Made by a program: the position numbers and the translations under genes
Source of the DNA: Irineochytrium annulatum
Lineage: Eukaryota > Chytridiomycota > Chytridiomycetes > Chytridiales > Chytridiaceae
Direction: 5' to 3'
Assembly (NCBI GenBank): GCA_027600665.1
Contig: JADGJL010000769.1
Location: 1 to 14,109 of the forward strand
DNA: 14,109 nucleotides
The notes under the pieces: model-generated
Seen by the model: only the letters and a program-made list of their open reading frames with translations
Database searches by the model: none
What the model was told of the DNA's origin: nothing
Shown here: piece after piece, positions 9,036 through 14,109 of the stretch
Layout: each line of letters opens with the position of its first letter
Position numbering within the stretch: the stretch's first letter is position 1

Positions 9036-10740
9036 ATGGTCCAACGAAGCGCCAGCGCCCTCGAGCGCGCGGCCTCTACGCGCTCCACCACGGCCACCAC
9101 GGCCGTCGCCCAGCCGCGAGCCGATCCCTCGACCTTCTCCCTCGGGTCCGCCCGCAGCAACCCTAACCTCGAGACCGTGCCACCGCCGGACCCGTCCTCT
9201 CCTACCCCCAGCACGCGTCTCCGCCGGCCCGCCCTTACGGTCTCCACCTCTTCCCTCTATCTACCCGTGACGCCGCCGGCGCAAGCCCCTCAACTGCTCC
9301 CGCAGGGGCCGCAGCAGCCACCTCTGATGAAGTCCCAGTCCCTCTTCTCCCGCTTCCTCACGCTCCAGCACCGTGACCGGCCGCACAGTCAGTCCTCACC
9401 ATCGTTGCCCGCCGTCAAGGATCCCCTGGCGGTCGCGACGGGGACTCCCGCGTCTTCCTTCATGCCGCCGCCGGTGAGGTGGCAGAGGGAGAGGGAGCAA
9501 CGCGACAAACCGCCGCCGGCCGCGGTGTCTGGGGCGGATTGTAAGGGCGATGCCGAGGCGGGCGCGTACGGGGTCTGTTGCCCAGCTGGCGCCGGCTTTG
9601 GGCAAGGGCTGGAGGTGGCCGCCAGGTGTTGCCAACTGGTGGCAGCGGTCATGGGGCTAGCGTGCGTGGAGGGCATATCGATGCACACGCGGGGTGAGTT
9701 GGTTCGCGTTCGATATTGGACAGCAAGCCCTGCGAGTTAGGTTCTTCACTAACGCAGGGGTTGATACCTTTAGGAGATGGTGGTGCGATAAACGGATTTA
9801 GCAGGCGTCTCTACGCCGCCGTCGCATCCGCCACCGTCATCCCCTGCCTCATCTTCGTCGCCCTCGCCGCGCTCCCCGCGAAGCCCGCCGCGTACGCCGA
9901 CGACGACGCCCCGGATTACTACCGCCGCCGTTTCCCGCTGTGGGCACGCCGCGCATGCACACTGGCAATGGACGCAATCCTGCTAGCCGCATGGATTATC
10001 GCGGCCTCGGACGCCACGCGGGCATGCTGCCCCTGCGTCGCAGACGGCGGTGAACGCGTATCGTTGAATTGCTCTGTTCTCATCACTGCCGTCGTTACAT
10101 GTACGTTTTTTCATTATTGAATCCCTTGCGCAGAAAAAATCAATCTCACGTTTTTTCCCTTGCCTACGCCGGAATTTTGCCAGCATGTCTCAACTCCCTG
10201 CTCTTCACGTTAACCGCCCTTCACGCCATTTACCTGACCTTACCCGCGATCCTGGAGGCCATCGAGCGCGCCCGCTGCGGGGACGACGGCGACGTCGACG
10301 ACGGCGACCCACGGCGCCGCCACGGCGCGTCGTTCGGCGGCGGAGGAGGACGAAGGAGGCGGCGCGCTTGTACGGACGAGAAGCGGGCCCTCCGCGCGAG
10401 CCTATTCATGATCCCCGGCAGGCGGGACGACATCTCCTCTGCGTTCGCTCGCCCTGCCGCGTCCGTTGGCGCGGGCGGTGTGGGTGTCGGTGGGGCGGCG
10501 GTGCCGAGCGCGAGGAGCGTGTGGCATGTGGGCGCCGTGTCGGGCATCAGGAGCAGCGTGACGGGTAGGGGATCGACGGGAGGGCCGTCCGGGGGCGCGT
10601 CGCCCGTGAGTTTACGTCGGGCTGGTTCCGGCATCACGGTTGGTGGTGGTGGTGGCGCGGGCTTAGCGGGGTCCGGGTTAAAGAGGCCTGGGGAGCTTCT
10701 AAAAGGGCCGAGCAGCTTGGTGGAGATTGCGATTGAGTGA
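9036..10740 (+). CDS. Putative MARVEL-like four-helix membrane protein with long disordered ends, three exons
   Basis: Exons: 9036-9693, 9774-10100 and 10184-10740, with GT-AG introns of 80 and 83 nt. The first has a CTAAC branch site, and its next AG (GCAG) would shift the frame, so TTTAG at 9771-9773 is taken. The product is about 513 aa. The ATG at 9036 is the first in frame; upstream codons in the frame include only TTG. Residues 1-185 are Ser/Pro-rich and look disordered. Four hydrophobic segments follow near 191-212, 233-254, 279-298 and 331-353; the third (AMDAILLAAWIIAASD) resembles helix 3 of fungal MARVEL-domain proteins, which act in plasma-membrane organisation. Helix 2 is followed by a short loop rich in Asp/Tyr/Arg, helix 3 by a Cys-rich loop (CCPCVADGGERVSLNC). 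The tail of about 160 residues starts with acidic and Arg-rich stretches and becomes Gly/Ser-rich. Topology is clear; the MARVEL assignment is inference. It lies divergent to the sulfurtransferase gene, with no evident functional link. Confidence 0.75.
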
Positions 10741-11873
10741 TGGGGATCAGATAAGAAGCAACGAGACGGACGTGTTGTGCTCAATACAATATTCATTGTG
10801 CCCTATGCGCGATGTGTTTAAAAAGCTCATCTGTGTTTTTCTTCGGAGTTTAACTTTTGCTGGGAGACTCCTGCCAGTTAAGAAGGAGTTGCAGAGTGGT
10901 GACATCTGCGGAGAACGCCGAGGTTCAGCAAGGAATTACAAAATTTACTCGAAGACGACGGATTCCAGTCTAACAACGAGCGTTGACGCTGCAACGGTCC
11001 TCAGCCTGCTCTGGACCCAGGACAGTTCTGGCGTTGATGAGGGGTTCTGCCTATCATGTTGAGGAAGGTATCGAGGATGGAAGGAGTGAAGAGTGAACAA
11101 TAATAAACGAAACAAAAATTATAGGCGCGACTGCTCTCGAAGCCGAGGGCCGCAAAATTGGCAAGTATCAGGCCATCTGTAACGACCATGAATATGGCTT
11201 TATCCCACTTGCTTTTGACGTTTTTGGTTTCACGGCTCCCCTTGCTTCCTCCTTCCTCTCTCGTCTTGTTAGTGTTCTCTCTGCCCACCAGTGTTTTGCT
11301 TCCTATGTGGCTTCCGCCATTGTTTATCGCCGTGTTTCAATCGCCATAGTTCGGGGTTCTGCGAGCCAGCTTCTCAGCCGCGTACCCCCTGATATCTTTG
11401 TCTGATCAAGTATTTTGATTTTACGTAAAATAAAAAGGTGTTAAAAGATTAAAAGAGTTAGCATGGGCATCTGGAAGCTGTCAATTTTGCGATTAGCAAG
11501 GAGAGGATGCATGCGTCGAACGACCAGGTCAAGTCAGGCCGCAGACTTCGTCACCGCCCATAGTGTTTTTTCACTCTATGCTTAGGAAAGTGCGTTAGGA
11601 AGATGATAGCAAAGCAATCTGGTACCATTCTTGTCAAATAAACCGAGTCGGTGACTTCATTGATATTGTTTATTTCCGAAACAATTTCTCTCTTTATAAT
11701 CTCTCCACTCATCCACTTCCAGGCACTTCACAAAGGTTTACTTGCACAAGACTCAATCGAGCTACATCCTCATAACTTCGACAACGGCTAAGAAAAGGCG
11801 GCAGGTCGCTGCCTGTGAGCTAATATGGCGAAGGACAGCAATTGGGTGACTTCCATAACCCCAATTTTTGCGA
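10741..11873. other. Intergenic DNA between membrane-protein gene and transposon, no recognised gene
   Basis: The left end should carry the 3' untranslated region of the plus-strand membrane-protein gene. A minus-strand open frame at 11001-11288 encodes 95 residues (GTG, not ATG, at its first counted codon), including WDKAIFMVVTDGLILANFAA; it matches no family I know and has no convincing splice partner. From about 11350 the DNA is AT-rich. Short inverted repeats occur, such as ACCGA/TCGGT near 11643 and GGCAG/CTGCC near 11801-11815. I found no tRNA, no polymerase III boxes and no coding signal here. The left boundary of the transposon probably falls in the last part of this stretch or just after it. 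Confidence 0.5.
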
Positions 11874-11971
11874 AAGTGTGAGGCCATAACAGATCAATCT
11901 GTTATGCCATAACAGATCAATCTCTTCGGGCCTCACACTTCTGTTGAGACCGATTTTTCGTCTCAACAGAA
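11874..11971. repeat. Cluster of hairpins and direct repeats at the transposon's left side
   Basis: Four patterns are packed into 98 bases. (1) A 12-bp perfect inverted repeat, AAGTGTGAGGCC at 11874-11885 and its complement at 11929-11940. (2) Inside it, a 10-bp palindrome, CATAACAGAT at 11885-11894 and ATCTGTTATG at 11897-11906, with a 2-nt spacer. (3) An 18-bp direct repeat, GCCATAACAGATCAATCT, at 11883-11900 and 11906-11923. (4) Adjoining, a 12-bp hairpin with arms 11939-11950 and 11960-11971 and a 9-nt T-rich loop. CCATAAC also occurs at 11853-11859. Subterminal repeats of this sort often bind the transposase in Harbinger elements; that role is inferred. Confidence 0.8.
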
Positions 11972-12080
11972 TTGAAATTTTGAATTCTGTTTGTTCAAGC
12001 GCAAACTTCTACTTTGCCGCCAACAAGCCACCACAGGTGGCTTGCCCATCAATCCTCGTTCGCAAGAACAACCCGCGAGG

Positions 12081-13274
12081 ATGAAGTTGTCAACGCGGAT
12101 CATAATATTGGCAGCGGACGGGGAGGAGAGGCAACGGCAAAGATTGCATTTAGTGCTGCTGCTCTTGCGCAAGCGGTTGATGGAGCGAGACCGGCATTAC
12201 CTCGTCAGCTCGTCCTTGTCGTCGGCCTCGGACAGCAGCATTCACAAGCTCCTGGCGGCACGCGACGACGGATCCTATGTCTCCGTGATGGGGCTCAACG
12301 TGGCGGCATTCGACGACCTGTTGCAGAGGTTCGCTCCATTCTACGTCGTAAAGTCGGGACCCGGCCGCCCCGGTAGGCCTACAAGGTGATTATAACTCTC
12401 TTAATGCCAAATTATTAACCACATTTCAATTAGGTTGATCAACAAGGCATCTGCGCTTGCCCTCCTCCTGCATTTTTACGCTTCGCAGGCTGACGAGAAG
12501 ACCTTAAGCGAGCTCTTCGCTGCACCGCCTTCAACATTGTCACGATCGCTGCGGAAGGCTGAGGATAGCATGCACGAGGCACTCCGTGGGTGGAAACCAG
12601 CAGCGATTAAGTGGCCTTCGTTTGAGGAGCAGCGGCTGTGGGCGGGGTGGATCACCGAGAGAGAGCCATTAGTGGAGAGGAAGTGGGGTTTTGTGGACGG
12701 GAAAAACCTTCGTGTGCAGGAGCCTTCGAACCCGCAGTTGCAGAACGCGTACTATAATGGCTGGTTGCATTCGTGTCTTGTCACCGGAACGCTGCTCTTT
12801 GGCGCCGACGGCTGCATCGCGTGGGCTAAGCATAATTGCCCTGGATCATGGAACGACGGCGACACCAGTCGCGAAATGCAAATCAAACTTCTCGATCCGT
12901 CGATTACCCTCCAAGATTACGGCATCGTAGCGGACTCAGCATTTCCAGTTCAGGGCGAACTCTGGAATCGCATCGTGACGCCGGTGAAGGATGGCGACTT
13001 GGCGAGAGTTGATCCTGAGCAGCGGGGGGAGGTTGCAGCCATGAGCAACGCTATCTGTAGCATACGGCAAGCTGCGGAGTGGGGTATGGGGGCTGTACCA
13101 AGATGTTGGAGGAGGCTTGAGAACAGGCTGCCGTTTGAGCCTCCTGTAAGACAAGTCAGGTTAAGCAACATTTTTCGCTTGTACAATTATCGTGTTCGTA
13201 CTGTAGGCGGAAGTCAGATTCGTAGTGTTTTTACCTTTAGGCACGCTGATGCATATGAAAGAAGACACCGATAA
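12081..13274 (+). CDS. PIF/Harbinger (HARBI1-like) DDE transposase, two exons
   Basis: Exon 1 is 12081-12385 and exon 2 is 12434-13274, joined over a 48-nt GTGATT...TTAG intron (12386-12433) that contains stops. The product is about 381 aa. It is the nuclease that cuts and rejoins transposon DNA. The first ATG in frame is at 12081; the frame is open from 11991 but only through a TTG. Residues about 107-145 (ALALLLHFYASQADEKTLSELF onward) form the helix-turn-helix that precedes the catalytic core in this family. The catalytic triad is intact: Asp190 in GFVDGK, Asp269 in GIVADSAFP, Glu317 in RQAAEWGMG. The block NCPGSWNDGDTSRE (236-249), usual between the two Asp, is present, as is the C-terminal block NIFRLYNYRVRTVGGSQIRSV. 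The N-terminal 100 residues are basic and end in GPGRPGRPTR. There are no frameshifts or stops, so the protein may be functional. Its stop is 32 bases from that of the convergent accessory gene. Confidence 0.92.
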
Positions 13275-13306
13275 TATATTAAAATACATTTTAACAAAAA
13301 AATCAT
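13275..13306. terminator. Shared AT-rich 3' junction of two convergent transposon genes
   Basis: Only 32 bases, almost all A/T, separate the two facing stop codons. They include an inverted repeat, TAAAAT and ATTTTA around AC. The two transcripts must end here or overlap each other. A bidirectional termination or polyadenylation role is inferred from position and composition only. Confidence 0.4.
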
Positions 13307-14109
13307 TTAATCCTCTGAGCGAGGGGCTGGCGGACCTGTTCCCATCATCTTAGCGGCAGGCGGGTTCTTTCCCATCATCACAGCCAGGAAATTCATTTGC
13401 TGTTGCTGCATTAGCAACATGAACAAACGATTCTCTTCCCTCCTTTCTGCCGCCTCCACCTTCCTCTGCTCCTTCTCCCGCTCCGCTTGCGCCCTCCGTT
13501 CCTCCAGCCGCTCCTCCTTCTCCAGCTCTGCTGCCTCCCTCCGCTCCGTCCGATCTAACACCCACAAATCCGCCTCGCGTCTCATTTGCAAAGCCATCAT
13601 ATCGACCAGGCTGCTTGAGCTGTCGCCCTGATCGGCAATGCTGCTGATCGCAGCATCAATGTTCCGTTTGCGTCTCCGGGCATCCGACACCCCCATCGAC
13701 AGCACAGGCGATGAGCTGCGCGAACCAGCCGTGGAAGATGTGCCCGACGAGGGCCTCTCCGACGCGAGCTCCCCCACCCGCACGCGCCCCTTCAGCGCGT
13801 TAATCGACTTGTTCGTTGCCACGCGCTTGTTGGCTTGGGCGGTCAGGGCAAGGCTGGCAGGTAGGTCAGGGGCGGAGGCGGCGCGGCGGCGCTTGACAAA
13901 CGGTGGAACCGGGACAGGCTGAAGGACTGGCGCTTGCGGATGGTCGTGGGGAGCGTCGTCGCCGTCGTCGCCATGATCGGCGGCGAGGTCGGCCATCGTA
14001 TCAAGGTCCATCCCAAGCAGCTCCTCAACCGATGGCAGAGGGGCTATCGACCCCTCGCCAAAGGAAAAGGCTGGGGAGTCCACCCAAGCTCCTTCCCCAC
14101 CATCCACCC
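13307..14109 (-). CDS. Harbinger accessory protein, C-terminal part (5' end outside the window)
   Basis: The frame is open from the right edge to TAA at 13307-13309 and encodes at least 266 residues. It has no ATG near the edge (the first counted codon is GTG), so the gene begins beyond the window. Visible order: an acidic and Pro-rich stretch (about 20-70), basic clusters that could serve as nuclear signals (KRRR near 72, RRRKR near 144), a Ser-rich linker (115-140), then a long charged helix, likely coiled coil, of Glu/Arg-rich repeats from about 170 to 230. It ends in a Met/Gln-rich segment, LFMLLMQQQQMNFLAVMMG. Harbinger elements usually carry a Myb/SANT-like protein whose DNA-binding domain is N-terminal and whose C-terminal half is such a coiled coil; the N-terminal domain is not in view, so the identification rests on context and architecture. 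Its role would be to bring the transposase to the nucleus and to the element ends. No breaks are seen. Confidence 0.72.
   Translation of the reverse strand, partial: VDGGEGAWVDSPAFSFGEGSIAPLPSVEELLGMDLDTMADLAADHGDDGDDAPHDHPQAPVLQPVPVPPFVKRRRAASAPDLPASLALTAQANKRVATNKSINALKGRVRVGELASERPSSGTSSTAGSRSSSPVLSMGVSDARRRKRNIDAAISSIADQGDSSSSLVDMMALQMRREADLWVLDRTERREAAELEKEERLEERRAQAEREKEQRKVEAAERREENRLFMLLMQQQQMNFLAVMMGKNPPAAKMMGTGPPAPRSED

Larger units (their letters stand above)
11862..14109. mobile_element. PIF/Harbinger-type DNA transposon, right end outside the window
   Basis: The element is inferred from an intact Harbinger-like DDE transposase (plus strand), a convergent partial coiled-coil accessory gene (minus strand), and a cluster of inverted and direct repeats left of the transposase. 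The two-gene layout, nuclease plus Myb/SANT-like helper, is typical of PIF/Harbinger. The left boundary is uncertain: the start given is the C-rich sequence just after TAA at 11857-11859. TAA would fit the 3-bp target duplication of this superfamily, but without the right end neither terminal repeat nor duplication can be confirmed. The transposase is unbroken apart from one ordinary 48-nt intron, which suggests a fairly young copy. Confidence 0.65.

Noticed and set aside
10230..10796. Minus-strand Pro-rich open frame of 188 codons
   Set aside because: It is the antisense reading of the Gly/Ser/Arg-rich tail of the MARVEL-like protein; the Pro runs mirror the Gly runs.
11158..11349. Plus-strand hydrophobic 63-codon frame that could suggest a small membrane protein
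   Set aside because: It begins with TTG, lies antisense to another open frame, and its Leu/Pro/Ser richness follows from a pyrimidine-rich strand.
11643..11653. ACCGAGTCGGT, identical to the core of the well-known Cas9 tracrRNA terminal hairpin
   Set aside because: An 11-base palindrome easily arises by chance; there are no CRISPR repeats, cas genes or tracrRNA-like partners nearby, and the DNA is eukaryotic.

Overview
The window looks like nuclear DNA of a fungus. The genes are split by many short GT-AG introns (44-60 nt for most, a few of 80-135 nt), with CTRAY-like branch sites shortly before the 3' splice sites. Coding sequence is GC-rich, intergenic DNA is AT-rich with homopolymer runs, and genes sit on both strands. 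The lineage cannot be fixed from the sequence; an early-diverging or basidiomycete-type fungus would fit, but that is inference. I saw no rRNA, tRNA or CRISPR array.

Layout. 1-644: no supported gene. 645-1380 (-): small four-helix membrane protein of unknown function. 1381-2099: divergent intergenic region with a T-rich/C-rich tract. 2100-6593 (+): complete tubulin-folding cofactor D gene, reconstructed here as ten exons that join in frame into about 1326 aa. 6594-6956: convergent 3' region with a short AT repeat. 6957-8445 (-): mercaptopyruvate/thiosulfate sulfurtransferase of four exons with a long mitochondrial-type leader. 8446-9035: divergent intergenic region. 9036-10740 (+): a second, larger four-helix membrane protein that resembles fungal MARVEL-like proteins, in three exons. 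10741-11873: no recognised gene. 11874-13274 and on past the window end: part of a PIF/Harbinger-type DNA transposon, made up of a cluster of hairpins, an intact-looking two-exon DDE transposase (+), and a convergent partial gene (-) for a coiled-coil accessory protein that runs off the right edge.

How the parts relate. The host genes look like ordinary housekeeping and membrane genes with no shared pathway: tubulin heterodimer assembly, sulfur transfer, and two unrelated membrane proteins. The two transposon genes belong together, since Harbinger elements usually encode a nuclease plus a Myb/SANT-like helper. I did not find a clearly new biological system. The most interesting points are the hairpin cluster beside an intact transposase, the possible dual start of the sulfurtransferase, an altered residue in its active-site loop, and several introns that are a multiple of three and free of stops, so that retention would keep the protein in frame.
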